Shown here: piece by piece, positions 17,450 to 26,815 of the stretch
Layout of the letters: the number at the start of each line of letters is the position of its first letter
Position numbering within the stretch: the first letter of the stretch is position 1
Assembly: GCA_016712885.1 (NCBI GenBank)
Contig: JADJQF010000002.1
Location: forward strand, 372,001-436,000
From: Candidatus Flexicrinis proximus
GTDB lineage: Bacteria; Chloroflexota; Anaerolineae; Aggregatilineales; Phototrophicaceae
Length of the DNA stretch: 64,000 nucleotides
Reading direction: 5' to 3'
Notes under the pieces: generated by a model
Database searches by the model: none
What the model was told of the DNA's origin: nothing
The model's input: the letters and a program-made list of their open reading frames with translations, nothing else
Made by a program: the position numbers and the translations under genes

Positions 17450-17652
17450 ATCTCGATGGCTTTAGGAGTCGCGCCATTCTAGCAGCGGAGAGAGGTCCCC
17501 ACCAGACAAGCGTCCGTGGTTACGACGGGAGGACGGCGGCAAGGCGTAGGGCGGTCGGTTTCATCCACCTGGGGAAACTAGCGTAGTTTATCCTTATAAG
17601 GTCAAAGTCAGCAGTGTATACTCCCGTGTGTTCAGGGAACGAGTCTAACGCA

Positions 17653-19230
17653 ATGAACGATAAACTTGACGATACGAAGCCGCGTCCAATCGCGACTGTG
17701 CCGGCGGAGTCTGCAAGTCCTGACGCGAATCAGAATCAACTGATGCCGTCGCCGTCGCCCGGTGCGACACCTACACCGCGCATGCCTCAGCGCCGGGTGG
17801 GAGCGCATTCGCCTATTGACCACGCAGGTCCGCCCCGCTGGCTGTTCTGGGGAGTGATCGGCATTTTCGTGTTGGGGATGGTAGGCATTGCCGGCGCAAT
17901 CGCCGCGTTCCGGTTCGTTCTGGAACCAGCACAGCAGGAACGCGTAATGCAGGTTTTGCCGTTTATGGAGGAATTTCTGCCGCCACGGCCAAACCCTGGC
18001 GATACCCTGCCAACGCCCGAAGCGAGCGGCACGGAGTTGCTTTCGCCGCAGGATCTCTTGTCCGGGTTGACGCTGTCCTCTACAACCACGCCGGCAGATG
18101 CAACCGCCGAGCCGACGCTTGAGCCGACTTCCGAACCCACCTCAGCACTGACGGCGACTCTTGAGGCGACCAGCACCCCCTCCCCCGAGGTCACACAACC
18201 GCCTACTCAGTCGGCTGTGACTGAACCGACTCCCGCCGCTGAGACGGTGCAGAGTACGCCCAATAATTCGGTCGTGATACCGCGCACAGTGCGACTCACG
18301 GGCTTCAATTACCAGAAACAGACATGGAACAACTGCGGTCCTGCGAACGTGACAATGGCGCTTAGTTTTTACGGGTGGCAGCAGGATCAGGCCTATGCAG
18401 CAGACTTCCTGAAGCCTGGCGGACGCGAAGACAAGAACGTCAGCCCGGAGGAAATGGTCGCGTTCGTAAATGAGCAGAGTTCAGTCGACGCCCTTTCGCG
18501 CATGGGCGGAACGATCGATTTACTCAAGCAGTTTCTGGCCAATAATATCCCGGTGATCATCGAATCGGGTTCGATGCCAGAGGGCTACGATTGGCTGGGT
18601 CATTACCGGACGCTGGTCGGATATGATGACAATCAGGGTGTGTTCTTCATCCTCGACAGTTTTATTGGCAGCGAGAACCCCGGCGCCGGTATCGTTGAAT
18701 CTTATCCTGACTTCGACGATGACTGGCAGCAGTTCAATCGTACATTCATCCCAGTCTACGAACCGCAGCGCCAGGAACTGGTCGAGCGGTTGATGGGTGA
18801 CTACATGGATCCCACGCGGGCTGCAGAGATCGCGCTGGCGAAAGCCACAGAAGAGGCGACGGCTGATACGACGAATGGCCATGCCTGGTACAACATGGGT
18901 ACCTCGCTCGTCGCGCTGGGAGCCCACGAACGCGCCGCAGACGCGTTCGACCGGGCACGCGTGGCCGGAGTTCCGTGGCGCATGACATGGTACCAATTTG
19001 GACCGTTCGAGGCCTACCACGGGTCGGGGCGGATTCAGGAACTCCTCAGTCTCGTGTCAACCAATCTGGGCAATGGCGGAGAGTACGTTGAAGAGACTTA
19101 TTACTGGCAGGGACGCGCCCTTGAGGCACAGGGACGGACCAATGAAGCGGCATCCGCCTATAGAACCGCGCTCAACCGCAATCCACGTTACGTTGCGGCG
19201 CGAAATGCGCTCGACGCCCTTGGATCTTAG
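17653..19230 (+). CDS. Membrane-anchored C39-like peptidase domain with C-terminal repeats
   Basis: I use the ATG at 17653; an upstream in-frame ATG at 17614 would add 13 residues overlapping the likely promoter. The 525-residue protein has a disordered cytosolic N-terminus, one membrane helix (about 63-88), a Thr/Pro/Glu linker (about 110-205) and a C39_2-type peptidase domain. Its catalytic residues are in place: NNCGPA with Cys228, DWLGHYRTLVGYDD with His317, and LDSF with Asp335. The last 130 residues contain TPR-like helices (AWYNMGTSLVALGAHERAAD and GRTNEAASAYRTALNRNP). It presumably cleaves or cross-links peptides at the outer face; the substrate is unknown. MurJ follows 3 bp downstream. 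Confidence 0.8.
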   Translation: MNDKLDDTKPRPIATVPAESASPDANQNQLMPSPSPGATPTPRMPQRRVGAHSPIDHAGPPRWLFWGVIGIFVLGMVGIAGAIAAFRFVLEPAQQERVMQVLPFMEEFLPPRPNPGDTLPTPEASGTELLSPQDLLSGLTLSSTTTPADATAEPTLEPTSEPTSALTATLEATSTPSPEVTQPPTQSAVTEPTPAAETVQSTPNNSVVIPRTVRLTGFNYQKQTWNNCGPANVTMALSFYGWQQDQAYAADFLKPGGREDKNVSPEEMVAFVNEQSSVDALSRMGGTIDLLKQFLANNIPVIIESGSMPEGYDWLGHYRTLVGYDDNQGVFFILDSFIGSENPGAGIVESYPDFDDDWQQFNRTFIPVYEPQRQELVERLMGDYMDPTRAAEIALAKATEEATADTTNGHAWYNMGTSLVALGAHERAADAFDRARVAGVPWRMTWYQFGPFEAYHGSGRIQELLSLVSTNLGNGGEYVEETYYWQGRALEAQGRTNEAASAYRTALNRNPRYVAARNALDALGS

Positions 19231-19233
19231 CCG

Positions 19234-20856
19234 ATGAGCGACGCCGCCAGCACAAACACTACTCGCCGGATCGCACGCTCGACGCTCGTCGTCATGGTCA
19301 GTTTTGCTGCGGCCAAGGCAATCAGCCTGCTCCAGACATTCATCATCGCTCAGACTTTCGGGCTGGTTGACTGGGATGCTTACGTTGCCGCGAACCGTGT
19401 CCCCGAACTGCTTTTCACACTGATATCAGGGGGCGCACTGGCGACGGCGTTCCTGCCCGTGTTCAGCGGTATGCTGGCGGATGGCGACATCCCACGCGCA
19501 TGGCGCACCGCGAGTCACGTCATCAACTTCATCTTTGCCGTCACGCTGGTGGTAAGCGTGATTGTGTTCTTCCTCGCGCCGTGGCTTATCGCGTCGTTCG
19601 TTGCGCCCGGTTTTCCCGCTGAAACGCAGATTCAAACAGTTGGGCTGATGAGGATCCTGCTGATTAGTACGCTGATATTCTCCGTCAGCGGCATCGTCAT
19701 GGGGATACTACAGAGTCACAATCATTTCCTGCTGCCCGCGCTCGCGCCGATTATGTTCGACCTTGGCATCCTCTTTGGGGTAATCGTCCTCATCAAACCG
19801 TTCGGGGTGTATGGAATCGCGGCTGGGGCAGTCCTGGGGGCTACGGCCCACCTTGGCATACAAATCCCAGGATTGATACGGTACCGGGCGAAATGGACGG
19901 CATCGCTCGGATTGGGAGATCCGCAGTTGTGGCGGATCATCAGGCTGATGATTCCCCGAATCGGCGGCTTAGGCGTCTTCAGCATCAATTTCATCATCAT
20001 GACCAACATCGCTTCACGATTGGGTCCCGGATCGGTTGCTGCCCTCGACTGGGGATGGCGGCTCATGCAGATTCCGCAGACATTAATCGGCACAGCGATG
20101 GGAGTTGTCATTTTTCCAACCCTAGCCGCATTAAGCGAACTGGGCGATCTTGCAGGGAAACGCGCGGCGATGAGCGGAGCCGTCCGCTTCATTCTGGTCG
20201 GCACAATTCCCGCATCAGTTGCGCTGGTGGTTTCCGGCCGACCACTGGTTTCGCTGTTGGAAGGCGGCGCGTTCGATGTATCCGCTTCCGCTCTGGTGTA
20301 CAGCACTCTCGTGTGCTTCTCGCTTGGTCTGATCGTACACAGTGTGCTGGAAGTGGTCGCCCGCAGCTTCTACGCGGACAAGGATACCGTCACGCCTTTT
20401 CTGGCGGCGCTGGTTGGTGCGGGGATCAACCTGGTACTCGCTTTTGCGCTCAGCGGCGTCCTCACGCTGGACCCGGCATCGCAAGGCGGCGATCGCGGGT
20501 TTGTGGGCGGACTGGCGCTGGCGAATTCGCTGGGAGTTGGGGTTGAAGTCCTGCTCCTGATCCGAGTCCTTCGGACGCGCTGGTCAGGCATCGAGGAAAA
20601 CGCGCTTATACGCACACTCACTAAGACAACCGTTGCATCGCTCGTCATGGCCGCCGCGGTCTTGGCAGTCGATGCAGGCTGGAACATCGTCGGTCTTCCG
20701 AGCGAAAGCAAAATGTGGGTGATCCTGCATATCGCCACCCAGACTCTGGTCGGCGCGGTTGCATTTGTGGCTGCAGCGTTCATCCTGAAACTAGACGAAC
20801 TCCGCACACTGCTCACGGTGATCCTGCGGCGTATTCCTGCGACACAGGAGGCTTAA
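19234..20856 (+). CDS. murJ: Lipid II flippase MurJ/MviN family
   Basis: The 540-residue protein has about 14 membrane spans. It shows MurJ landmarks: an N-terminal AAKAISLLQTFIIAQTFG, then RVPELLFTLISGGALATAFLPVF, later LDWGWRLMQIPQTLIGTAMG and TLAALSELGD, and RSFYADKDTVTP. MurJ moves lipid II across the cytoplasmic membrane for peptidoglycan synthesis. In actinobacteria FhaA binds phosphorylated MurJ, and a FhaA-like protein is encoded 8 kb upstream. This copy ends without a C-terminal kinase-like domain. It is tightly spaced with its neighbours (3 bp on each side). Confidence 0.9.
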   Translation: MSDAASTNTTRRIARSTLVVMVSFAAAKAISLLQTFIIAQTFGLVDWDAYVAANRVPELLFTLISGGALATAFLPVFSGMLADGDIPRAWRTASHVINFIFAVTLVVSVIVFFLAPWLIASFVAPGFPAETQIQTVGLMRILLISTLIFSVSGIVMGILQSHNHFLLPALAPIMFDLGILFGVIVLIKPFGVYGIAAGAVLGATAHLGIQIPGLIRYRAKWTASLGLGDPQLWRIIRLMIPRIGGLGVFSINFIIMTNIASRLGPGSVAALDWGWRLMQIPQTLIGTAMGVVIFPTLAALSELGDLAGKRAAMSGAVRFILVGTIPASVALVVSGRPLVSLLEGGAFDVSASALVYSTLVCFSLGLIVHSVLEVVARSFYADKDTVTPFLAALVGAGINLVLAFALSGVLTLDPASQGGDRGFVGGLALANSLGVGVEVLLLIRVLRTRWSGIEENALIRTLTKTTVASLVMAAAVLAVDAGWNIVGLPSESKMWVILHIATQTLVGAVAFVAAAFILKLDELRTLLTVILRRIPATQEA

Positions 20857-20859
20857 CTG

Positions 20860-21510
20860 ATGGGGTTTGAGATCCGCGTGCTCACACTGGGGATCGCAGC
20901 AACGAACTGCTACATACTTGGCGACACGGAAACCCGGGAGGCGATATTGATCGACCCGGTTGATCAGCCGGAACTGCTGCTAAAGACCCTGAGTGACGAG
21001 GGCTGGACGCTGAAGCTCATGCTGGCGACCCACGGACACTTTGATCATGTGCTGGCGAGTAAGGGCATCAAGGATGCCACCGGTGTCCCGTTCTACATCC
21101 ACGAGCTGGATCAACCATTCCTCGATGCTCTACCGGAACGGGGCGTTCAATGGACAGGAACACGGTTTCCCGAAGCCGCCATACCAGACCGGTACTTAAC
21201 CAGCCAACCGGAGAAGATTGAGTTGGGCAGTTTAAAACTGCACACGCTGTTTACCCCCGGGCATTCTCCCGGACACATCGCATTCCATTGGCCGGATGCA
21301 AACCTCGTCTTCAGCGGAGATGCCTTGTTCAAAGGCTCCATCGGACGGACCGACCTTCCCGGCGCCAATTACGAGACTCTCATGCGCTCGATATTTGACA
21401 AACTCATACCGTTAGGTGATGATACTCGCGTGCTTGCTGGCCATGGCAATCCCACCACCATCGGCAGCGAACGGCAGTCGAACCCTTTTCTACTCGAATA
21501 CATGCGATGA
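20860..21510 (+). CDS. Metallo-beta-lactamase-fold hydrolase, glyoxalase II-like
   Basis: The 216-residue protein shows the full metal-binding set of the fold: H58-G-H60-F-D62-H63, a later TPGHSPGHIAFH with the third His, SGDALF with Asp, and a final GHGNPTTIG with His. The length and the GxxxxNCYIL opening match small YcbL/GloB2-type hydrolases, which cleave thioesters such as S-lactoylglutathione analogues. The true substrate is not determined. The stop codon overlaps the thioredoxin-like gene by 4 bp. Confidence 0.85.
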   Translation: MGFEIRVLTLGIAATNCYILGDTETREAILIDPVDQPELLLKTLSDEGWTLKLMLATHGHFDHVLASKGIKDATGVPFYIHELDQPFLDALPERGVQWTGTRFPEAAIPDRYLTSQPEKIELGSLKLHTLFTPGHSPGHIAFHWPDANLVFSGDALFKGSIGRTDLPGANYETLMRSIFDKLIPLGDDTRVLAGHGNPTTIGSERQSNPFLLEYMR

Positions 21511-21986
21511 ACGTCCTAAACCAGTTTTCCTATCCCCTGATTGTAACCGGCGTCTTGTTTGTGGTTTTCCTCCTGCTGCGACGCATCGCGTCCATGCGGG
21601 TGATCGCCATTTCAGAAGTGCTGATGGCGTTGGTGTTTGTCGCGGGATTCTTCGCGCTGAGGACTGGTGAAGGCGATGTGGCGGACATCCGGGATCATGA
21701 GGCGAGCATCGGTAACGGACGTCCAACGATGATTGAGTTCTTCAGCAACTTCTGCACAGCTTGCCTGGTGCTGCGGCCAACGGTCGACGACATCATTGCC
21801 AACCTCGGGGATGACTTCAACGTCCTTCGAGTTAACATTCACAGCGAAGAAGGACAGAAGATGCGAGAAGCCTATAACTTCTCGTTCACGCCAGAATTCG
21901 TGGTTTTGGATGGCGCTGGGATCGAGGTTTGGCGCGATCATGCGCCACCGCGGCTTTCAGCCCTGCGGGCGCTCGTTCCCGGCTAA
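21507..21986 (+). CDS. Membrane-anchored thioredoxin-like protein
   Basis: The 159-residue protein has a bitopic or hairpin-like N-terminus with two hydrophobic stretches (about 8-25 and 32-52), then a thioredoxin fold holding EFFSNFCTACLVLRPT with the redox pair C83-T-A-C86, and later FTPEFVVLDGAG where the cis-Pro would lie (FTP). Such proteins reduce or exchange disulfides outside the membrane. Translation is probably coupled to the upstream hydrolase through a 4-bp overlap. Confidence 0.82.
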   Translation: MNVLNQFSYPLIVTGVLFVVFLLLRRIASMRVIAISEVLMALVFVAGFFALRTGEGDVADIRDHEASIGNGRPTMIEFFSNFCTACLVLRPTVDDIIANLGDDFNVLRVNIHSEEGQKMREAYNFSFTPEFVVLDGAGIEVWRDHAPPRLSALRALVPG

Positions 21987-21987
21987 C

Positions 21988-22902
21988 ATGCATATCCTGC
22001 TGGTGTTTCTGGACGGGATTGGTCTGGGGGAAGATGATCCGTCCACAAATCCCTTTGCGTCCGCCACGACGCCAACCCTCTGGGACTTAGCCAACGGCCA
22101 TAAGTGGCTGGCAGACACAGGGCGTCAATCTTCGGCGCGCGCCGAATTCATCCCAACTGACGCTGTTCTGGGAGTTCCGGGCAGACCGCAAAGCGGGACC
22201 AATCAGGCCACAATCCTCACCGGCATAAACGTTCCGCAGCGGCTCGGTTACCACTATGGCCCCAAGCCCGATGCAGCAACCCGGGCACTCCTCGATGAGA
22301 CCAACATCTACAAGACATTGATCACCGCGGGAAAAAGCGCCGATCTGATCAATGCGTTCCCGCCAAGGCTGCACCATGACATCAACCGTGGGAAGACGCT
22401 GCGGTCCAGCATTCAACACGCGCCGCATGCCGCTGGATTGCCTATGCATACCGCCGAAGACCTGTTTGCGGGAGACGCGATGAGCGAGGAGTGGACGGGA
22501 AAGGCGTGGCGGGAGTACCTCGGATATGCTGACGCGCCGCTGTATTTGCCCGAACAAGCCGGCCGGAAGATGGTCGAACTTTCCCGCAGGTACGATTTCG
22601 CCTTGTTCAGTCACTGGTATACCGATGTCATCGGGCACCGCGGCCCCTTGAGCGACGGGTTACGGCTCATAGAGATGTTTGACGGCGTGATGCGCGGCGC
22701 GCTTGACAGCTGGGACGATGACGAAGGCCTGTTGATCATCACCAGTGATCATGGCAACTTCGAAGCACTCGATCACGGCAAACACACGGAAAATCCCGTG
22801 CCGACCGTCGTTATCGGCGCGCAGCGGAAGTTGTTCGCGGAGGGCTACTCCGATCTTACGCAGATTACCCCACGAGTGTTGAGTCTGCTGGGAGTAGAGT
22901 GA
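21988..22902 (+). CDS. Alkaline-phosphatase-superfamily metalloenzyme (iPGM/phosphopentomutase-like)
   Basis: The frame is open much further upstream, but the ATG at 21988 lies 1 bp behind the thioredoxin stop and begins exactly with MHILLVFLDGIGLG, the metal-binding opening of the superfamily (Asp9). This gives 304 residues. Other signatures are GTNQATILTG, where the Thr would be the catalytic nucleophile, FSHWYTDVIGH, and TSDHGNFEALDHGKHT near the end. This is the metalloenzyme core without the iPGM insertion domain. Phosphatase or phosphomutase activity is likely and the substrate unknown. A strong terminator follows. Confidence 0.8.
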   Translation: MHILLVFLDGIGLGEDDPSTNPFASATTPTLWDLANGHKWLADTGRQSSARAEFIPTDAVLGVPGRPQSGTNQATILTGINVPQRLGYHYGPKPDAATRALLDETNIYKTLITAGKSADLINAFPPRLHHDINRGKTLRSSIQHAPHAAGLPMHTAEDLFAGDAMSEEWTGKAWREYLGYADAPLYLPEQAGRKMVELSRRYDFALFSHWYTDVIGHRGPLSDGLRLIEMFDGVMRGALDSWDDDEGLLIITSDHGNFEALDHGKHTENPVPTVVIGAQRKLFAEGYSDLTQITPRVLSLLGVE

Positions 22903-22933
22903 GCCGGTCGGAGTCGTCCGATTGCTGAAACAA

Positions 22934-22970
22934 ACAGCCCCGGGAGTTCGGAACCCCCGGGGCTGTCGTT
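22934..22970 (+). terminator. Rho-independent terminator between convergent genes
   Basis: ACAGCCCCGGG (22934-22944) pairs perfectly with CCCGGGGCTGT (22956-22966), followed by CGTTTT. It ends the murJ-to-metalloenzyme operon and is placed to stop the convergent minus-strand gene as well. Confidence 0.85.
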
Positions 22971-22992
22971 TTAACTCATGGCAAGGTCCTGT

Positions 22993-24411
22993 TTAGGGCA
23001 TTGCCGCAGCCAGCGTGGCGCACGCCAGGCAGGAGCCGTTCCTGACTATCGAGTATCCGGCCTGCGGATCGTCACCATACTGAGTGAAGTCGACATTCCA
23101 GACGATTAGCATCCGCACCCGGCCACCCTGACGCGACAGGCGAACGGCATCGCCGAGCCACTGCGCGTGTTCCTGCACGGAGGTGTCGGCTGCCCAGGCG
23201 AAGCCACCCGGAAGCGGTCCGAAGCCTTCACCGGACAAGTAACCGAGTTCCGTGAAGCACAACGGCTTGCTCGGGAAGGTTCCCCCGTACAGCTCGACCA
23301 TGGTTGGGTAGTAGCGGGTATAGTGAGACGAGTTGCCGCGCGGATCCCCGCTGCGAGCGGTCGGAGGCAGGATACCTTCGTTGTAGTGGATGCCAACGCA
23401 GTCCATGTAGTTGGCTGCACCCGCGTTCCGCATCTGGCTGATGAAGATATTGTCGTCACAACCTGCGGCCTGGCACGTCCCACCCCAGAAGCCTGTTGGC
23501 GATGGCGCTGCGCTGATGACCACGGTGTTCGGATTTGCACCCTTAATGGCGTTGTAGGCCGCACCCAGCATCTGGGTGTAGTTACCGCCGCTCACCTGCC
23601 CGTTCGGCCATTCGCGGTCGATATTCGGTTCGTTCCAGACTTCAATACCATCCGCGCCTAATGAAGCGACGCCGGCGAGAAAGCTCGCAAACTCGGAATA
23701 GTACTGGCCGGCATTGCTCCCGAACTGCTCTTTATAGCCGACAACCGAGAGCAGCACCTTGAATCCGCGGTCATGGGCAGCCTGAATCGCACCCTGAGCC
23801 ACACTGGCAGGGTCGCCACGGTTCCAGCGAAGCTGCTGCTTAACCCAGGTCATCTTGGCCGAGCGCATCTGGTCGACGTAGCCGTAACTCTGGATGTGGC
23901 CGCCGAGCACAAAGCCGGTCAGGCCCACACCACCTGGCACGGTCGGGATGGGCGTTGCGCCGGGCGCTGTGGTCGGCTGCGGGCCGGGGCCGGTGCCTCC
24001 GGGGATCTTCAGAACCTGACCCACGAAGATCAGGTTGAAGTTCGTAATGCCATTCAGAGACGCAATCGCCGAAACCGTTGTCCCGAAACGCCCAGCGATC
24101 CTGCCCAGCGTATCGCCCCGGACGACCGTATAGGTCGACGGGGTTCCGCCAGGGGCGCCGGTTGGCTGCGGACCCGGCCCGCCGGAAACACCTGGAATCC
24201 TGAGCACCTGTCCCGCGAAGATCAAGTTGATGTTCTGGATATTGTTAGCCTGTGCAATGATCGAAACCGAAACACCGAACCGCAAGGAAATGCGGTACAG
24301 GGTAGCACCGTACTGGACGGTATATGTCGTATCGGCTTCGGTCTGGGCGCTGAGGGGAAGCGTCAAACCCAAAACCAGCACCACACAGAAGAGCAGTATA
24401 AGCCGCCGCAT
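22993..24411 (-). CDS. Secreted glycoside hydrolase (clan-A-like) with two LysM domains
   Basis: The 472-residue protein has a signal peptide (to about residue 22), two LysM domains (about 29-73 and 93-137, each with [YV]-G-[AD]-T-L and the terminal G-Q-V-L-[KR]-I-P), short Pro/Gly linkers and a TIM-barrel hydrolase (about 165-472). In the barrel, WNEPN with E261 fits the acid/base at strand 4 and TELGY with E388 fits the nucleophile at strand 7, the clan GH-A arrangement. LysM domains bind N-acetylglucosamine polymers, so it probably acts on or from the cell wall. The exact GH family (for example GH39-like) is not determined here. Confidence 0.82.
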   Translation of the reverse strand: MRRLILLFCVVLVLGLTLPLSAQTEADTTYTVQYGATLYRISLRFGVSVSIIAQANNIQNINLIFAGQVLRIPGVSGGPGPQPTGAPGGTPSTYTVVRGDTLGRIAGRFGTTVSAIASLNGITNFNLIFVGQVLKIPGGTGPGPQPTTAPGATPIPTVPGGVGLTGFVLGGHIQSYGYVDQMRSAKMTWVKQQLRWNRGDPASVAQGAIQAAHDRGFKVLLSVVGYKEQFGSNAGQYYSEFASFLAGVASLGADGIEVWNEPNIDREWPNGQVSGGNYTQMLGAAYNAIKGANPNTVVISAAPSPTGFWGGTCQAAGCDDNIFISQMRNAGAANYMDCVGIHYNEGILPPTARSGDPRGNSSHYTRYYPTMVELYGGTFPSKPLCFTELGYLSGEGFGPLPGGFAWAADTSVQEHAQWLGDAVRLSRQGGRVRMLIVWNVDFTQYGDDPQAGYSIVRNGSCLACATLAAAMP

Positions 24412-24575
24412 ACTGAAAATCCTTTCCGCTTAACACTTAACAATGGAGACTATACCATGTGCTTTCCCTGTGCGCAGCAAACGAACACCTTACGATATTT
24501 TAATGTGCCGGCAGGTGATGCGAAGCTGCGGCTATGGTAGTATCCTCGCGTATCTCGGTTGTGAAAGAGGGCGCG

Positions 24576-25352
24576 ATGCGACTGGCAGTACTTTCGGACA
24601 TTCACGGCAACCTGACCGCGCTGGAAGCGGCACTTGCCGACCTCGCCCTTGTACCAGACATCGACCTGACCTGGTGTTTGGGCGACTTGGCCTGTTTCGG
24701 CGCGCGGCCGCTGGAGTGTGTTCAGCGAATTAAGGCGTTTTGCGAACAGGATGAGGGGAAGACTTTCCGCGTGATTGGCGGCAATACCGATCGTTACCTG
24801 ATCGGCGGCGAGCGGCTACGCGTGCCATCAGCGCAGGACGAGAACGAATTCATCAATCTGGCGCGCGACCTGCAGAACCGCGATCAGCTCATCAACTGGT
24901 CGCTGGCGAAGCTCGACTTTGAGGCGTACCAGTATCTGAAGTCGATCTTGCGGCGTGAGCTCTCGAAGGAGGTCGATGGGTATGGCGCCGTCATCGGGTA
25001 TCATGCGGTTCCAGGGGATGACGAAGCATTCCTGACCCCGACGACGACCGATGAACTGGTCGCGGATTACTTTCTGGATCGCGAAGGGCGGCTGGGCATC
25101 GGAGGGCATACGCACAGGCAGATGGATCGATTTGTAGGAAACTGGCACATCGTTAACACCGGCGCAATCGGGATGTCCTTTGACCGCCCCGGCTTTGCGC
25201 AGTACGCGGTGTTTACGTTCACGGGCGACGAAGTCGAGGTCGATCTGCGGAATATTCCATACGACATAGATGCGGCAGCGGCTGACCTGCACAGCGTGGG
25301 CCATCCCAACCCCGAGTGGTTCATCGCCAAGATGAAGCAGATCGCGGGTTAG
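24576..25352 (+). CDS. Metallophosphoesterase, YfcE/calcineurin-like
   Basis: I start at the ATG at 24576, preceded by AGAGGG, since it opens with MRLAVLSDIHGN, the metal-binding first motif (Asp8, His10). The 258-residue protein has the other family motifs: CLGDLACFG, GGNTDRY, a His in IGYHAVPGDD, and the final GGHTHRQM. It is a two-metal phosphatase or phosphodiesterase of unknown substrate. A gene of unknown function begins 3 bp downstream, and an SDR gene follows, forming an operon of three. Confidence 0.85.
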   Translation: MRLAVLSDIHGNLTALEAALADLALVPDIDLTWCLGDLACFGARPLECVQRIKAFCEQDEGKTFRVIGGNTDRYLIGGERLRVPSAQDENEFINLARDLQNRDQLINWSLAKLDFEAYQYLKSILRRELSKEVDGYGAVIGYHAVPGDDEAFLTPTTTDELVADYFLDREGRLGIGGHTHRQMDRFVGNWHIVNTGAIGMSFDRPGFAQYAVFTFTGDEVEVDLRNIPYDIDAAAADLHSVGHPNPEWFIAKMKQIAG

Positions 25353-25355
25353 AAG

Positions 25356-25982
25356 ATGCCACGCACCGAGAAGCTCTTTCATGATCTTGACGGCGAGAAC
25401 CGTTACGGGGTTCTCCTGATGGCACAACTGGATGCGGTTCCCGAGACCCTGCAGCTGGTGATCGCAACTACACAGGAAGACGAGCAGAGCGGCGGGCTGC
25501 GCGACATGAACCAGTATCTGGTACGTGCGATCGGGGTGACCGAGCACCGGCTGAGTCTCGGTCTTTTCAAAACACTCGCAAAACGCGAGACGCACCCGCT
25601 TCTATACCAGTACAATACGGCGGCGGCCGGCGTATTCTTTCGCGGAACGCCAGACGACCCACACGCGTTGTTTGCGGATATCCTCCAGGCGTATGCCGGA
25701 ACGTTCGGGCCGTGGCGGCAGCCGCCGACTTACCTGAACACCTCCAGACCACTTTTAAGCCTGCTCACGTCCGGCGGAGATCTCCTCGGACAGATGCCGG
25801 AGCCGCTGGCGACTGCCATGGTGCAGGCCCTGGACGCGCACGGACTGGAGAGTCGGACCCTCAAGGAGGAAACTTCGGACGTGGATGAACATGGGCGATC
25901 GCGCCACCGCAAGGTACTGCTGATGGATGATGCGTACGTCGTGGCTTTCGATTTTACTGTTGAGTTCTTTGGCAGGGCTTAG
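25356..25982 (+). CDS. Conserved-looking protein of unknown function
   Basis: I do not recognise this 208-residue protein. It has no signal peptide or membrane segment, is balanced in composition, and shows an alternating helix/strand pattern. Segments that might be conserved are YGVLLMAQLDAVPETLQLV, an AVGVFFRGTPDD-like stretch (A-A-A-G-V-F-F-R-G) and a final charged strand before VAFDFTVEFFG. It lies 3 bp behind the metallophosphoesterase and 9 bp ahead of the SDR gene, so it is almost certainly translated as part of that operon. Confidence 0.65.
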   Translation: MPRTEKLFHDLDGENRYGVLLMAQLDAVPETLQLVIATTQEDEQSGGLRDMNQYLVRAIGVTEHRLSLGLFKTLAKRETHPLLYQYNTAAAGVFFRGTPDDPHALFADILQAYAGTFGPWRQPPTYLNTSRPLLSLLTSGGDLLGQMPEPLATAMVQALDAHGLESRTLKEETSDVDEHGRSRHRKVLLMDDAYVVAFDFTVEFFGRA

Positions 25983-25991
25983 GAGGGATTG

Positions 25992-26759
25992 ATGGAGATC
26001 GCTGGAAAAGTTGCCCTTGTTACGGGAGGTGCGTCGGGCCTGGGCGGCGGAACGGTACGCCGACTGGCAGGGCACGGCGCCAAAGTCATCATCGCGGACA
26101 TTAACAACTCTGTGGGACAGGCGCTGGCCGATGAACTCGGGGCCAACACCTATTTTCTGAAGACCGACGTCAGTGATCCTGCGCAAGTCCAGAGTGCAAT
26201 TGACGCCGCAAAGACACATTTCGGCGGGCTGGACATTGTGGTGAACTGTGCGGGAATTGGGCTTGCGATGCGTACCGTGACCAAGGATGGCCCGCACTCC
26301 CTGGAGTTATTCGAGCGGGTGATTCGCGTCAATCTGATCGGAACGTTCAATGTGATCCGGCTTGCGGCCGCAGTGATAGGCGAAAATGCGGGTGACCAGC
26401 ACGGCGAGCGGGGCGTCATCGTCAACACGGCCTCAGTGGCCGCCTTCGACGGGCAGATCGGGCAAGCCGCTTATAGCGCGTCAAAGGGGGGGATCGTGGG
26501 GATGACGCTGCCGATCGCACGCGACCTGTCGCGCAGCGGCATCCGGGTTGTCACGATCGCGCCGGGATTGTTCGATACGCCGCTGCTGGCCGGACTACCC
26601 GAGGCTGCAAGACTTTCGCTCGGCCAACAGGTGCCATTCCCCTCACGGCTTGGCCAACCTTCAGAATACGCCCAGCTGGTACAGGCGATCATTGAGAATA
26701 CCATGCTCAACGGCGAAGTCATCAGGCTGGACGGCGCACTGCGAATGGCGCCCAAGTAG
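25992..26759 (+). CDS. Short-chain dehydrogenase/reductase, 3-hydroxyacyl-CoA dehydrogenase type 2-like
   Basis: An AGGAGG at 25981-25986 places the start at the ATG at 25992, giving 255 residues. The classical SDR motifs are present: TGGASGLGGG for NAD binding near residue 12, NCAG, a catalytic Ser in NTASVAAFDGQ and Y-S-A-S-K. The MEIAGKVALVTGG opening, the long insertion after the NAG region (MRTVTKDGPHSLELF) and RSGIRVVTIAPGLFDTPLL closely match 17-beta-HSD10/3-hydroxyacyl-CoA dehydrogenase type 2. NAD-dependent oxidation of 3-hydroxyacyl-CoA or a similar alcohol is therefore likely. Confidence 0.85.
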   Translation: MEIAGKVALVTGGASGLGGGTVRRLAGHGAKVIIADINNSVGQALADELGANTYFLKTDVSDPAQVQSAIDAAKTHFGGLDIVVNCAGIGLAMRTVTKDGPHSLELFERVIRVNLIGTFNVIRLAAAVIGENAGDQHGERGVIVNTASVAAFDGQIGQAAYSASKGGIVGMTLPIARDLSRSGIRVVTIAPGLFDTPLLAGLPEAARLSLGQQVPFPSRLGQPSEYAQLVQAIIENTMLNGEVIRLDGALRMAPK

Positions 26760-26767
26760 ACTACGAG

Positions 26768-26794
26768 AACAGGCATGATGAACTCATGCCTGTT
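26768..26794 (+). terminator. Hairpin terminator between convergent genes
   Basis: AACAGGCATGA pairs perfectly with TCATGCCTGTT around a 5-base loop. It lies between the SDR gene and the convergent YceI gene; the flanking T content is low on the plus strand. Confidence 0.65.
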
Positions 26795-26815
26795 CCTGTA
26801 GATCCGTTGTCGCCG

